Shown here: positions 8,789-16,746 of the stretch, piece by piece
How positions within the stretch are numbered: position 1 is the stretch's first letter
How the letters are laid out: every line of letters begins with the position of its first letter
Source of the DNA: Nocardia wallacei
GTDB taxonomy: Bacteria > Actinomycetota > Actinomycetes > Mycobacteriales > Mycobacteriaceae
Reading direction: 5' to 3'
NCBI RefSeq assembly: GCF_029868745.1
Contig: NZ_JARWOP010000364.1
Coordinates: 1 to 32,998 of the forward strand
DNA: 32,998 nucleotides
Position numbers and translations under genes: made by a program
Notes under the pieces: generated by a model
The model's database searches: none
Told to the model about the DNA's origin: nothing
Seen by the model: only the letters and a program-made list of their open reading frames with translations

Positions 8789-8831
8789 CATCCCGGGGGA
8801 ATTCGCTGTGAGCGGTGTGGGCGTTACAGCG

Positions 8832-9377
8832 TCAGCGGCGTTCGTCCAGCTTGTCGACGTCGGCGAGAACCTTGCCGTGCCAGTCGATCTCGGCCTGGAT
8901 GCGCATCCTGGCGTGGTCGACGACGAGATCGTCCACCGTCCCCTGGTCCGGCCAGCGCCGCTCGAGCTGGTGTTCGATGCGTACGAGATGCGCGCGCAGC
9001 GCGGCGATGCGGTCGGTGAGATAGCCGCGCAACAACTCCGGATCGAGGTCGGTGCTCACGGCCAGTGCGAGATCCACCGGATCGGGCCGGATGGCGACAT
9101 CGGTGAGGGCCTCGTCGCGCAGGGCCCGCAGTTCCCGCAGGCCCTCCTCGGTGATCTCGTAGACCGTCCGGGCGGGCAGCGCGCCGGGCTGCTCGGTGCG
9201 CAGCGGCCGGATCAGGCCCTCGTCGCTCATGCGGTGCAGCGCCCCGTACAGCGAGCCCGGCTTCACCCGCGACCACAGGTCGGCGCGGTCCAGCCGGGCG
9301 TCGCGGCGCAGCTGGTGGCCGTGCATGGGACCGCGCTTGGCCAGGGCGGCGAGGACGAACAACCGGGTCTCGTTCAC
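8832..9377 (-). CDS. PadR-family transcriptional regulator
   Basis: The 181-residue protein begins NETRLFVLAALAKRGPMHGHQL, the PadR winged-helix start (the glycine-histidine pair precedes helix 2). It continues with VKPGSLYGALHRMSDEGLI (recognition helix) and TVYEITEEGLREL (wing), followed by a C-terminal coiled dimerisation region of about 90 residues. PadR proteins usually repress their own gene and a neighbour and release DNA on binding a small ligand. GTG at 9377 is the start that best fits the family. The gene diverges from def, and the 47 bp between them holds a perfect inverted repeat (9394-9415), so I infer control of def and itself. The ligand is unknown. Confidence 0.9.
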   Translation of the reverse strand: MNETRLFVLAALAKRGPMHGHQLRRDARLDRADLWSRVKPGSLYGALHRMSDEGLIRPLRTEQPGALPARTVYEITEEGLRELRALRDEALTDVAIRPDPVDLALAVSTDLDPELLRGYLTDRIAALRAHLVRIEHQLERRWPDQGTVDDLVVDHARMRIQAEIDWHGKVLADVDKLDERR

Positions 9378-9386
9378 CCCGTGAGT

Positions 9387-9416
9387 CTGACATGACTACT
9401 CGTATTTGAGTAGTCT
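9387..9416 (+). promoter_or_regulatory. candidate def promoter, apparently leaderless
   Basis: CTGACA (9387-9392) and TAGTCT (9411-9416), 18 bp apart, resemble an actinobacterial sigma-A promoter (-35 TTGACA-like, -10 TANNNT). The -10 ends 7 nt before the def ATG, so transcription would begin at or next to the start codon. There is no Shine-Dalgarno sequence. The PadR-type dyad covers the spacer and most of the -10. Confidence 0.45.
9394..9415. promoter_or_regulatory. perfect inverted repeat, probable PadR operator
   Basis: GACTACTC and GAGTAGTC form an 8-bp perfect inverted repeat around a 6-bp centre (GTATTT). It sits between the divergent padR and def genes and overlaps the candidate def -10 box. 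Size, symmetry and position fit an autoregulatory PadR site. Which protein binds it is inferred. Confidence 0.6.
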
Positions 9417-9423
9417 CGCGGGC

Positions 9424-9990
9424 ATGGCTGTACGACCGATTCTCATCGCCGGCGACCCCCGGCTCACCACCCCGGCCGTTCCCGTCACCGAGTTCGGCGC
9501 CGAGCTGGCCGCGTTCGTCGACACCCTGTTCGAGACGAATACCGCCGCCAACGGCGCGGGCTTGGCCGCCAACCAGATCGGTGATCCGCGCGCGGTCTTC
9601 GTCTACGACCTGATCGACCGCGGCGTGCGGCAGCGCGGCTACGTGGTCAATCCGGTGCTGAAGACCTCGGAGATCCCCGAGACGATGCCCGACCCCGACG
9701 ACGGCGAGGGGTGCCTGTCCGTGCCGGGCGAGTGGTTCCCGACCGGCCGCGCGCACTGGGCCGAGGTGACCGGTGTGGACGCGGACGGGCAGCCGGTCAC
9801 CGTGGCGGGCACCGGCTATCTGGCCCGCTGCCTCCAGCACGAGACCGACCACCTCGCCGGGCGGCTGTATCTGTCCCGCCTCATCGGCCGTAATCAGCGC
9901 GCGGCCCGCAAGATGATCAAACAGCGCGACTGGACCCGCCCCGGCAATTCCTGGCTCCCGGGCACCGTCGCCGACCCGTTCCACGGCTGA
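9424..9990 (+). CDS. def: peptide deformylase
   Basis: The 188-residue protein has all three deformylase motifs: GAGLAANQ (44-51), EGCLS (95-99, metal ligand Cys97) and QHETDH (138-143, ligands His139 and His143, catalytic Glu140). It removes the formyl group from the initiator methionine of nascent proteins, using Fe2+ or another metal. ATG at 9424 fits the family; the frame extends a few codons upstream through the promoter and is not expected to be translated. The gene is alone beside a PadR regulator, not in the common def-fmt arrangement, so it may be an extra, regulated copy. A role in tolerance to deformylase inhibitors is possible but unproven. Confidence 0.95.
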   Translation: MAVRPILIAGDPRLTTPAVPVTEFGAELAAFVDTLFETNTAANGAGLAANQIGDPRAVFVYDLIDRGVRQRGYVVNPVLKTSEIPETMPDPDDGEGCLSVPGEWFPTGRAHWAEVTGVDADGQPVTVAGTGYLARCLQHETDHLAGRLYLSRLIGRNQRAARKMIKQRDWTRPGNSWLPGTVADPFHG

Positions 9991-10009
9991 ACCCCGCGGC
10001 CCTCCGCGC

Positions 10010-10028
10010 CTGAGTTAGGCTAGCCTAT
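10010..10028 (+). promoter_or_regulatory. DtxR/IdeR-like iron box
   Basis: The 19-mer here matches the classical DtxR/IdeR consensus (TTAGGTTAGGCTAACCTAA) at 14 of 19 positions by my alignment. It includes the unbroken core TTAGGCTA and CCTA. It lies 47 nt upstream of a siderophore-binding lipoprotein gene and contains TANNNT hexamers (TAGGCT, TAGCCT) that could be the -10. Repression in iron-replete cells is the expected outcome. Confidence 0.7.
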
Positions 10029-10074
10029 GTAGCTGATCGGTAACTCCGATGCCCACCGTCGAGCTGAGGATCGT

Positions 10075-11100
10075 ATGGGACCTGCTCTCGCAGCCGAACG
10101 CACCCGGCTGAACCGTCGCGGTTTGTTCGCGGCGGGGGCCGCGGTCCTCGCCGCACTCGCGGGCTGCGGCCGCGCGCCGGACGACGACGCGGCCGGGCCG
10201 GATACCTGGTCCTTCACCGACGATCGCGGGAAAACCGCGCACGCCCAAGGCATTCCGTCGCGCGTGGTGGCCTTCACCGGGTCCGCCGCGACCCTGGCGG
10301 ACTACGGGCTGGGCGATCGGCTCGCCGGAATCTTCGGCGAGGTGCGGGCGGGCAGCGGCGCGACCTCCGAACTGGCCGGTGATCTCGATCCGAACCGGCT
10401 CACCGTGCTGGGCAACAGCTGGGGTGAGTTCGATGTGGAGAGGTATGCCGCACTCGAACCCGACCTGCTGATCACGGACATGTACGTGCCGGACGGGTTG
10501 TGGTACGTGCCGGACGAGAGTCGTTCGCAGATCGAATCGATCAATCCGAACATCGCCGCGATCTCGGTCGCGAAGCAGCCGCTGCCCACGACGATCGGCC
10601 GCTACGAGCAACTTGCCGTGGCGCTCGGCGCCGACCCCGCCGCGCCGCCCGTCGCGCGGGCCCGGGCCCGATTCGACACGGCGGCGCAGGCGGTGCGGGA
10701 CGCGGCCGCGGCGAAGCCGGAGCTGCGGGTGCTGGCCGCCTCCGCGGCCCCGGATACCTTCTACGTGTCGGACCCGCGCGCCTCGGCCGATCTGAGCTAC
10801 TTCCGCGAACTCGGCGTGCGGCTGGTCGTTCCCGAGCGGGTGGACAGTCAGGGCTTCTACGAGAGCCTCAGCTGGGAGAACGCCGACAGGTACCCGGCCG
10901 ATCTCATCCTGCTCGACAACCGCTCCGCCGCCGTGCAACCCGACGCGCTGGCCGGAAAACCTCTGTGGCGCACGCTGCCCGCCGTGCGCGCCGGCGCGCT
11001 GGCGCCGTGGAGCCCGGTGTACCGGTTCTCCTACGCGGGCGTCGCGCCACTGCTCGAACGGCTGGCCGACGCGGTCCGCAACGCGGGGTCCGGCGCCTGA
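10075..11100 (+). CDS. iron-siderophore ABC transporter substrate-binding lipoprotein
   Basis: The 341-residue precursor has a twin arginine (NRRGLFAAG) and a lipobox LAGC with Cys31, so it is exported and lipid-anchored. The mature part is a Peripla_BP_2 (FecB/FepB-like) binding protein: SRVVAFTGSAATLADYGLGD at its start, then VLGNSWGEFDVERYAALEPDLLI (family hallmark 'ie.i..l.PDlvi'), and a helical backbone before the second lobe. It should capture a ferric siderophore for an ABC importer. No permease or ATPase gene is adjacent, so it must use partners encoded elsewhere. ATG at 10075 is preceded by GAGGA at suitable spacing. The iron box upstream supports iron control. Confidence 0.9.
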   Translation: MGPALAAERTRLNRRGLFAAGAAVLAALAGCGRAPDDDAAGPDTWSFTDDRGKTAHAQGIPSRVVAFTGSAATLADYGLGDRLAGIFGEVRAGSGATSELAGDLDPNRLTVLGNSWGEFDVERYAALEPDLLITDMYVPDGLWYVPDESRSQIESINPNIAAISVAKQPLPTTIGRYEQLAVALGADPAAPPVARARARFDTAAQAVRDAAAAKPELRVLAASAAPDTFYVSDPRASADLSYFRELGVRLVVPERVDSQGFYESLSWENADRYPADLILLDNRSAAVQPDALAGKPLWRTLPAVRAGALAPWSPVYRFSYAGVAPLLERLADAVRNAGSGA

Positions 11101-11203
11101 CGCGTAGCGAAATCGCCACGGAGTGCGATACATTCGCGAGCGGCAGTGCTGCTTCTCCGAACCCATGATCCGGGTGGATGCCCGGCTTGCGGAAGGACAA
11201 CGC

Positions 11204-12514
11204 GTGGGGAAGTTCGGCGCGGGGGCGGGTGCCGACGACATCCGGGTACTGGTCGAGAACGGCGAGTACTGGCTGCGCAATCGTGGCGATATCGCGATGA
11301 TGGCTGTCACCGTGCAACGCTTGCGGGAGCGCTGGCCCGCGGCGCGGATCGGCATGCTCACCGATCAGCCGAGGGTGCTGCGCGCGCTGGTGCCGGGGGC
11401 CGATCCGATCCGCCTGGACACCGGCGGCCGGTGGGAGCCACCGCCTCGGCTCGATCGGCTGGGCGCGGTGACGGCTCTGCGCTGGCGCGCCGCCACCGAC
11501 GGGCCGAAGTCACGCGTACGGGGCCTCCGGAAAGCGTTGCGCGGCAATGACGATCAGCACGTTGAGCCACCCGAACCGCCACTGCCCGCGGCGATCGCCG
11601 CGGCGGGCCTGGTGCTCGCCCAGGGCGGCGGCTATATGACCGATGTCGACCGGTACCAGGCCAATCGCACCCTCAATCTGCTCGAATACGCACAGTCGCA
11701 GGGCATTCCGACCGCCATGATCGGTCAGGGCTTCGGTCCCCTCGAGGATCCGCTACTGCTGGAGCGCGCCGCGCGAGTGCTGCCCGGTGTCGGATTCATC
11801 GCGTTGCGCGAGGGTCGGCGCGGCCCGAAGCTGCTCGCCGACCTCGGCGTCGCGCCGGAGCGGGTCATGGTGACCGGCGACGACGCGGTCGAGCTGGCCT
11901 ACCGGCTGCGGCGCGCCGAGATCGGCGGAGATCTGGGGGTCTGCCTGCGGATCACCTACTACGCTCAGGTCGGCGCGGCCGCCCGGGACGTGCTCGGTGA
12001 GGTGATCCGCTCGTGCGCCGCCGACCACGGCGCGGCGCTGCGGCCGCTGATCATCTCCGAATACGACGGTGAGGACCGCAACTGCACCCGGCAGCTGCTG
12101 GCGGGCGCCGCGCACACCCGCCGCCCGGTCGGCCGCGGCGCGGGCGCCGAGGATGTGGTCCGCCAGGTGTCGCGCTGCCGCGTGGTGGTCACCAGCGCCT
12201 ATCATCTCGCGGTTTTCGCTCTGTCACAGGGCATTCCGGCCGTCGGCATCACCGCGTCGCGGTACTACGACGACAAGTTCCACGGCCTGGCCGAGATGTT
12301 CGGCACCGGGTTGCGTGTCGTCCACGTCGGTGACCCGGATCTGCGCGGCACATTGACCGCCGCGGTGCGGGAGCTGTGGGAGTCGGCCCCCGACATGCGA
12401 GATCCGCTACAGCACAAGGCCGTCGAGCAGATCGACGCCGCCCGCGCCGGACTGGCCCGGGTGTTCGAGCTGGTCGAGGGTGAGCGCACCGCCGTCGCGG
12501 CACAGGGAGAGTAA
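11204..12514 (+). CDS. polysaccharide pyruvyl transferase family protein
   Basis: The 436-residue protein fits the CsaB/ExoV-like pyruvyltransferase family. It has an N-terminal RNRGDIAMMAVTVQRLRERWP segment (family pattern 'N.GDea'), then LVLAQGGGYMTD and IGQGFGPLEDP in the first lobe. In the second lobe it has VTGDDAVELAY and SRCRVVVTSAYHLAVFALSQG, where the family has 'r..v.sRlH..i.a...g.P'. Such enzymes transfer pyruvate from PEP onto sugar hydroxyls of surface glycans. The usual RLH histidine is replaced by an AYH context, so activity is likely but not certain. I prefer GTG at 11204 because AAGGA lies 6 nt upstream; the frame stays open 27 codons further. The stop overlaps the GT2 start by 1 bp (TAATG). 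Confidence 0.8.
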   Translation: MGKFGAGAGADDIRVLVENGEYWLRNRGDIAMMAVTVQRLRERWPAARIGMLTDQPRVLRALVPGADPIRLDTGGRWEPPPRLDRLGAVTALRWRAATDGPKSRVRGLRKALRGNDDQHVEPPEPPLPAAIAAAGLVLAQGGGYMTDVDRYQANRTLNLLEYAQSQGIPTAMIGQGFGPLEDPLLLERAARVLPGVGFIALREGRRGPKLLADLGVAPERVMVTGDDAVELAYRLRRAEIGGDLGVCLRITYYAQVGAAARDVLGEVIRSCAADHGAALRPLIISEYDGEDRNCTRQLLAGAAHTRRPVGRGAGAEDVVRQVSRCRVVVTSAYHLAVFALSQGIPAVGITASRYYDDKFHGLAEMFGTGLRVVHVGDPDLRGTLTAAVRELWESAPDMRDPLQHKAVEQIDAARAGLARVFELVEGERTAVAAQGE

Positions 12515-13350
12515 TGAGCACACTGTCGGTCTGCGTGCCCGCCTACAATGCCGCGCGCACCTTGGAGACCACCCTGCGCTCGGTGTTGGACCAGGACGTC
12601 GATTTCGAACTGTCCGTGCTCGACAACGCCAGCACCGACGCCACCGCGTCGATCGCGCGATCCTTCGCCGATCGCCGGATTCGCCTGCACCGCAACGAGT
12701 CCGTCCTGCCGATCGGCGAGAACTGGAACAAGGCCGTCGCGGTATCGCAGGGCGAACTGGTGAAGGTGGTGTGCGCCGACGACATCCTGCTCCCGGGTGC
12801 GCTCGAGGCGCAACGAGACATCATGGCCGATCCCGGAATCGCGATCTGCTCGGCCAAATTCGAGGTGATCGACGAGGCGGGCGCCGTCGAGGACACCGAC
12901 CTGGGCCTGCCCGGCCTGCTCGGCGCGCAGCCGGCGCGCACGCTGATGCGCACCATCGTGCGTCGCGGCCCGGCCGACTTCGGCCCCACCGCGGCGGCGG
13001 TGTTCCGGCGCACCGACTTCGAACGCGTCGGCGGCTTCCGCGGCGATCTCGTATTCCCGATGGACGTCGACCTGTTCGCCCGCGTGAGCGAGTACGGCGC
13101 GTTCTACGGAATGCCGGAAATCCTTGCCGCCTGGCGCAATTCGTCGTTCAACCTGTGCAGCCGCAGTTCGACGGTGTCCAAGCTGACCGAGATGGCGCGC
13201 TTCCACCACCGGCTGGCGCGCGAATACCCGGACCTGGTGACCCGGTCCGACGTGCTGGCCGGAGATCTGCGGCTGGTCGGGCAGGCCGGGGAGCGGGTGC
13301 GAGTCCGGACGGTGGCGACGCTGCGCCGCCGCCCGGACCTGCTGCGCTGA
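12514..13350 (+). CDS. GT2-family glycosyltransferase
   Basis: The 278-residue GT-A protein opens with LSVCVPAYNAARTLETTLRSV and has the DNASTDAT nucleotide-binding turn. The metal site is CADDILLPG (DxD-like ADD) and the acceptor-side loop is FPMDVDLFARVSEYG. These enzymes transfer a sugar from a nucleotide donor; this one has no membrane segment. It is coupled to the pyruvyltransferase-family gene by a 1-bp overlap, so the two probably decorate the same glycan. It converges with the MspA porin gene with 2 bp between stop codons. Confidence 0.9.
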   Translation: MSTLSVCVPAYNAARTLETTLRSVLDQDVDFELSVLDNASTDATASIARSFADRRIRLHRNESVLPIGENWNKAVAVSQGELVKVVCADDILLPGALEAQRDIMADPGIAICSAKFEVIDEAGAVEDTDLGLPGLLGAQPARTLMRTIVRRGPADFGPTAAAVFRRTDFERVGGFRGDLVFPMDVDLFARVSEYGAFYGMPEILAAWRNSSFNLCSRSSTVSKLTEMARFHHRLAREYPDLVTRSDVLAGDLRLVGQAGERVRVRTVATLRRRPDLLR

Positions 13351-13352
13351 CC

Positions 13353-13979
13353 TCAGTTCGTCCAGAGCGGGCCGTAGGTGAACACGGTGTCACCGTCGGC
13401 GCCGACCACCTTGACGTAGGGACGGATCGAGGTCTGGCCGATGACCCCCGTCACGGTGCCGTGGAACCCCGACATCCGAATGAAGCCGTCACTGCCCGAG
13501 ATATCGCCCCCGGCGCATTCGACGGTCTGGATGCCGGGCCCGGTGCCGACATCGATCTCCACGCCCAACTGCGGAACCAGGTCGAACAGTTGCAGTCTCG
13601 GCTGCTGGCTCAGTTCCGTGCCGAGTCCCGGAGTGTAGTACTGGAAGCGGATCTTGCCGTTGAGCGTGGCCGGATAGCCCACCATATAACCGATGGTGAT
13701 GTGCCCGCGCCAATCCGCTGCCTCCGGGCCGTCCACCCGGAATCCGGCGCGACCCTGGTGAAACCACTCCCGGGTCAACGGATTACCGTCCATCGGCGCG
13801 ACGAAATCGATCCGGGTGTCGGACTGGATGGCCTCCACGGTGCGATTGGCGTGGTCGACGATGCTGCTGGCGCTGTCGATGTCGGCGCCCGCGGTACCGC
13901 CCGTGAGCGCCACTCCGATGGCGACCGCGGCCGCCGCCGAGATGGCGCGCGTGACCGCGCGTGAGGTGTTCTCCCGCAT
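13353..13979 (-). CDS. MspA-family outer-membrane porin
   Basis: The 208-residue precursor has a signal peptide (about residues 1-32, ending in TAGA before DIDSAS). A mature domain of about 175 residues has the features of MspA: the start 'aDAdS..v.D..rt..v.q.dt', GREWFH-like TREWFHQGRAGF, the strand segment GHITIGYMVGYPATLNGKI, and an aromatic C-terminal strand FTYGPLW. MspA proteins are octameric channels through the mycolate outer membrane for small hydrophilic nutrients. ATG at 13979 is preceded by AGGGGA. It is monocistronic and lies between the sugar operon and the GT2 gene. It is the best single hint in the window that the organism has a mycolic-acid outer membrane. Confidence 0.92.
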   Translation of the reverse strand: MRENTSRAVTRAISAAAAVAIGVALTGGTAGADIDSASSIVDHANRTVEAIQSDTRIDFVAPMDGNPLTREWFHQGRAGFRVDGPEAADWRGHITIGYMVGYPATLNGKIRFQYYTPGLGTELSQQPRLQLFDLVPQLGVEIDVGTGPGIQTVECAGGDISGSDGFIRMSGFHGTVTGVIGQTSIRPYVKVVGADGDTVFTYGPLWTN

Positions 13980-14034
13980 TCTGGTTCCCCTGCTTCCGTC
14001 ATCAGGTGTGCGCCGTAAGCGTCACGGGCGCAGT

Positions 14035-14054
14035 CGATTTCCCCCTGGAAATCG
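14035..14054 (-). terminator. strong hairpin after the sugar operon
   Basis: CGATTTCC (14035-14042) and GGAAATCG (14047-14054) pair perfectly over a 4-nt loop. The hairpin begins 8 nt beyond the last stop codon of the minus-strand sugar operon. There is no T-run. It is a likely end signal separating that operon from the porin gene. Confidence 0.6.
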
Positions 14055-14062
14055 TGGCGGGC

Positions 14063-15148
14063 TCACGGCGGCCGCGGAATCCGGGTCACCCACCTGCCCT
14101 CCAGCTCGGGCAGCCGGGATCGCACCTCCGGCAGCAGATCGGGCACCGTGAGCAGCACCCGGTCCGGCCGGGCGGCGACGAGGTCGTTCGGGGAGATGAT
14201 CGGGATGTCCGTGCCCGGCATGCGCCGCCGGTGTTTGGCGGGCGAGACGTCGGCCACTCCGGCGAGGTGGTCGCGACGCAACCCGGCGCGTGCGAACAGC
14301 GCGACCGCGCGCGACGCCGCCCCGTAGGCGTAGACCCGATTGTTCTGTGCCGCTTCGGCTTCCAGCCACCGTCGCAGTTCGTGAGTCTGCTCGTCGGCGG
14401 CCGCTTGCAGCGGTGCCAGCGCCCGCGGCTCGGTGAGACCGGTCTCGGCGGCGAGAATGCGCCGGACCGACTCGTCGGGATCGACGGGGCGTGGCACGGC
14501 GGCGACGAGCACCGTGCCGCCGTACAGATCGAACTCCCACGCGGTGGCCGGATACAGGCCCGCCGTGCCCAGCAGCCACCGCAGCGCGGTGAGGGAGTAG
14601 TACGCGAAATGTCCGTGCCGCAGCGCGTTCCACTGTCGCTGGGTGACGATGGTGCGCAGCGAGTGGAACTGCAACAGCAGCACCCCGTCGCGATCGGTGG
14701 CGGCGGCCCGGTCGGCCATCGCGGCGCGCTGGTCCGCCGCGTGCATGAGACCGAAGCTGTCCAGCACGACATCCGCTGGGCGAGAATATGTTCCGGCAAA
14801 CCCACGGTCCGCGAGCAGTGGCAGCCAGGTGCCGCCGTGCGGACTGCCGAACTCTCGCACGCTGCCGCCGCGCAGCCACCCGGCGGCGGCGACCTCGGTC
14901 ACCGCCGCCGCCGCTTGGTCGCGCAGCGCCTGAGGCTCCAAGCCGCGCGGTTCGGCGGCCGGGGTGTCGTCGTCGGCGAGCTGTGCCAGTCCGCAGGTGC
15001 GGCACAGCCGCATCGCCAGCGGGTGGGTGCGGTCGGCCCGCACCGGCTCGTCCGCCTCCGGAAAGTGGTTGGCGGCGGGCATCTTTCCGAGATCCAGGAC
15101 CAGGACCGGATTCGAGGAGCCGCACGCGCGGCAGCCGTGGGCGCTCAT
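14063..15148 (-). CDS. degenerate sugar C-methyltransferase paralogue
   Basis: The 361-residue protein keeps the outer parts of the TylCIII/TcaB9-type sugar C-methyltransferase family. These are the N-terminal zinc site (C6xxC9 and C49xxC52) and the C-terminal Methyltransf_14 domain (VYAYGAASRAVALFARAGL, 272-290). Between them the enzyme is eroded. The E-V-A/G-S-N-D-G motif for SAM is reduced to REFGSPHGG (98-106). The Tyr-rich segment after the zinc site is gone, and the YHEH catalytic motif is RHGH (177-180), losing Tyr and Glu. A complete paralogue lies in the same operon (18173-19411). I infer loss of methyl transfer, with a possible role as a partner or in substrate binding. ATG at 15148 overlaps the epimerase stop by 4 bp. 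Confidence 0.85.
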   Translation of the reverse strand: MSAHGCRACGSSNPVLVLDLGKMPAANHFPEADEPVRADRTHPLAMRLCRTCGLAQLADDDTPAAEPRGLEPQALRDQAAAAVTEVAAAGWLRGGSVREFGSPHGGTWLPLLADRGFAGTYSRPADVVLDSFGLMHAADQRAAMADRAAATDRDGVLLLQFHSLRTIVTQRQWNALRHGHFAYYSLTALRWLLGTAGLYPATAWEFDLYGGTVLVAAVPRPVDPDESVRRILAAETGLTEPRALAPLQAAADEQTHELRRWLEAEAAQNNRVYAYGAASRAVALFARAGLRRDHLAGVADVSPAKHRRRMPGTDIPIISPNDLVAARPDRVLLTVPDLLPEVRSRLPELEGRWVTRIPRPP

Positions 15149-15711
15149 GACACCGGGTCCACCGGCGCCGACCGCAGTGCCGCCCAGTTTCCCGCGGCGC
15201 GGTCGCGGGCCGACACCACCGTCACCGGTTCGGGCCACGGAATATCCAGGTCCGGGTCGTCGTGTGCGACCGCGAGGTCCTCGGCGGGATCGTGCGAGCG
15301 GTCGATGCGGTAACACACGTCGGCGGTCTCGGTCAGCGACTGGAACCCGTGCAGGAACCCCGGGGGCACATACAGGCTGCGAAAGTCGTTGTCGTCCAGT
15401 CGGAAAGCCTGCCATCGGCCGAAGGTCGGCGAGCCGGGCCGGATATCGACCAGCACGTCGTAGACGGCCCCGTGCGCGCACCGCACCAGCTTGGCCTCGC
15501 CGCGACCGGACCGCCCGTGCAATCCGCGCACCACGCCGCGCCGCGAGCGCGACTGCGAGTCCTGCACGAAGGCCGCCGCCGCGCCGCGCACGCCGAGGCG
15601 GTCGTCGAACTCGGCGGCGTCGAAGGTGCGGGTGAACAGCCCGCGGTTGTCACGATGCGGTTCCGGGACGAGGATCAGCACATCCGCGAGTGCGGCGGAT
15701 TCGATACGCAC
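15145..15711 (-). CDS. RmlC-like dTDP-4-keto-6-deoxysugar 3,5-epimerase
   Basis: The 188-residue cupin has the RmlC layout: DNRGLFTRTF at the start, SRRGVVRGLHG in the core and VPPGFLHGF in the last strand pair. Aligned to mycobacterial RmlC, the catalytic His (His65), Lys (Lys74), Tyr (Tyr134) and Asp (Asp170) are all kept. The nearby second Tyr (138 in RmlC) is His140. It should epimerise C3 and/or C5 of an NDP-4-keto-6-deoxyhexose. GTG at 15711 follows the SDR gene by 3 nt and its stop overlaps the next start. Which positions it epimerises is not clear from sequence, and no reductase that would make dTDP-rhamnose is present here. Confidence 0.85.
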   Translation of the reverse strand: MRIESAALADVLILVPEPHRDNRGLFTRTFDAAEFDDRLGVRGAAAAFVQDSQSRSRRGVVRGLHGRSGRGEAKLVRCAHGAVYDVLVDIRPGSPTFGRWQAFRLDDNDFRSLYVPPGFLHGFQSLTETADVCYRIDRSHDPAEDLAVAHDDPDLDIPWPEPVTVVSARDRAAGNWAALRSAPVDPVS

Positions 15712-15714
15712 GCC

Positions 15715-16743
15715 TCAGGCCCCGATCCGGACCCGGCGCAGGCTGTCGTCCAGTACGCCCGCGTCCCGTAGCGCTCGCAGCCGGGCCAGCCGGGTGAAAC
15801 GGCCGGTGAAGTCGGCGGCGGTGAGACCGCGGGCGACGTACTCGCGCACCAGTTCCGCCGCGCCGTCGGCGACGCTCCAGCGCGCGGCGAAGCCCAGTTC
15901 CGTTCGCGCCCTGCGGAAGTCGACCCGGTAGGAACGCGGATCGGCGCCCGTCTCACCCGTGATCACCAGCCGGGAGCCGGGCACGGCGTCGACCACGGCG
16001 GCGGCGATGTCGGCGACGGTGAGGTTGTTGGCCTCGTCGCCGATGTTGTAGGCGCGGGCGGAGATTCGCTCGGCGGGCGCGGTCAGGCAGGCGGCGAACG
16101 CGTGCGCGATATCGGCGGCGTGCACCAGCGGCCGCCACGGCGTGCCGTCGGAGAGCACCCGCACCTCCCCGGTCAGCACCGCGTACCCGGCGAGATTGTT
16201 CAGCACGATGTCGGCCCGCAGTCGCGGCGAGAACCCGAAGGCCGTGGCATTGCGCAGGAACACCGGGCAGAACCCGGCGTCGGCGAGCGCGGCGACGGCG
16301 GCCTCCACCTGCACCTTGCTCTGGGCGTATGGCGTCAGGGGGTGCAGCGTGGCGTCCTCCCCGACCAGTTCCGCACCGGCCGCGCCGTAGACCGAGCAGG
16401 TCGAGGCATAGAGGAAGCGGCGGACTCCGGCGGCCTTGGCCAGCTCCGCGAGCCGCACGGAGGCGTGCAGGTTGATGTCGTAGGTGATCCGCGGCGCCAG
16501 CGCGCCCAGCGGATCGTTGGACAGCGCCGCCAGGTGGATCACCGCGTCGAACCCGGCGAGCTGGTCGGCGGTCACCTCGCGCAGATCCGCCACGATGCCC
16601 GGCGGATCGGCCGCGGCCGGGCCGAGCAGGCAGTCGGCGTAGTACCCGATGTCCAGCCCGACGACATCGTGGCCCTCCGCTCGCAGGATCGGCACCATGA
16701 CCGTGCCGAGATACCCCTGATGTCCGGTGACGAGCACGCGCAT
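15715..16743 (-). CDS. NAD-dependent epimerase/dehydratase (extended SDR)
   Basis: The 342-residue protein is an extended short-chain dehydrogenase. It has TGHQGYLG (6-13) for NAD binding, VIHLAALSNDPLG after strand 4, ASTCSVYG with the catalytic Ser/Thr, and YAQSK (139-143) with catalytic Tyr and Lys. The TCSVYG and SNDPLG stretches are typical of SDRs placed beside sugar C-methyltransferases in actinobacteria. It may epimerise or dehydrate an NDP-hexose. I do not recognise it as a true 4,6-dehydratase. ATG at 16743 is 3 nt after the deacetylase stop. Confidence 0.85.
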   Translation of the reverse strand: MRVLVTGHQGYLGTVMVPILRAEGHDVVGLDIGYYADCLLGPAAADPPGIVADLREVTADQLAGFDAVIHLAALSNDPLGALAPRITYDINLHASVRLAELAKAAGVRRFLYASTCSVYGAAGAELVGEDATLHPLTPYAQSKVQVEAAVAALADAGFCPVFLRNATAFGFSPRLRADIVLNNLAGYAVLTGEVRVLSDGTPWRPLVHAADIAHAFAACLTAPAERISARAYNIGDEANNLTVADIAAAVVDAVPGSRLVITGETGADPRSYRVDFRRARTELGFAARWSVADGAAELVREYVARGLTAADFTGRFTRLARLRALRDAGVLDDSLRRVRIGA

Positions 16744-16746
16744 GGG

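Noticed and set aside
9406..9423. Upstream start for peptide deformylase giving six extra residues
   Set aside because: It would begin inside the operator/promoter dyad; the family's N-terminus begins at the ATG at 9424.
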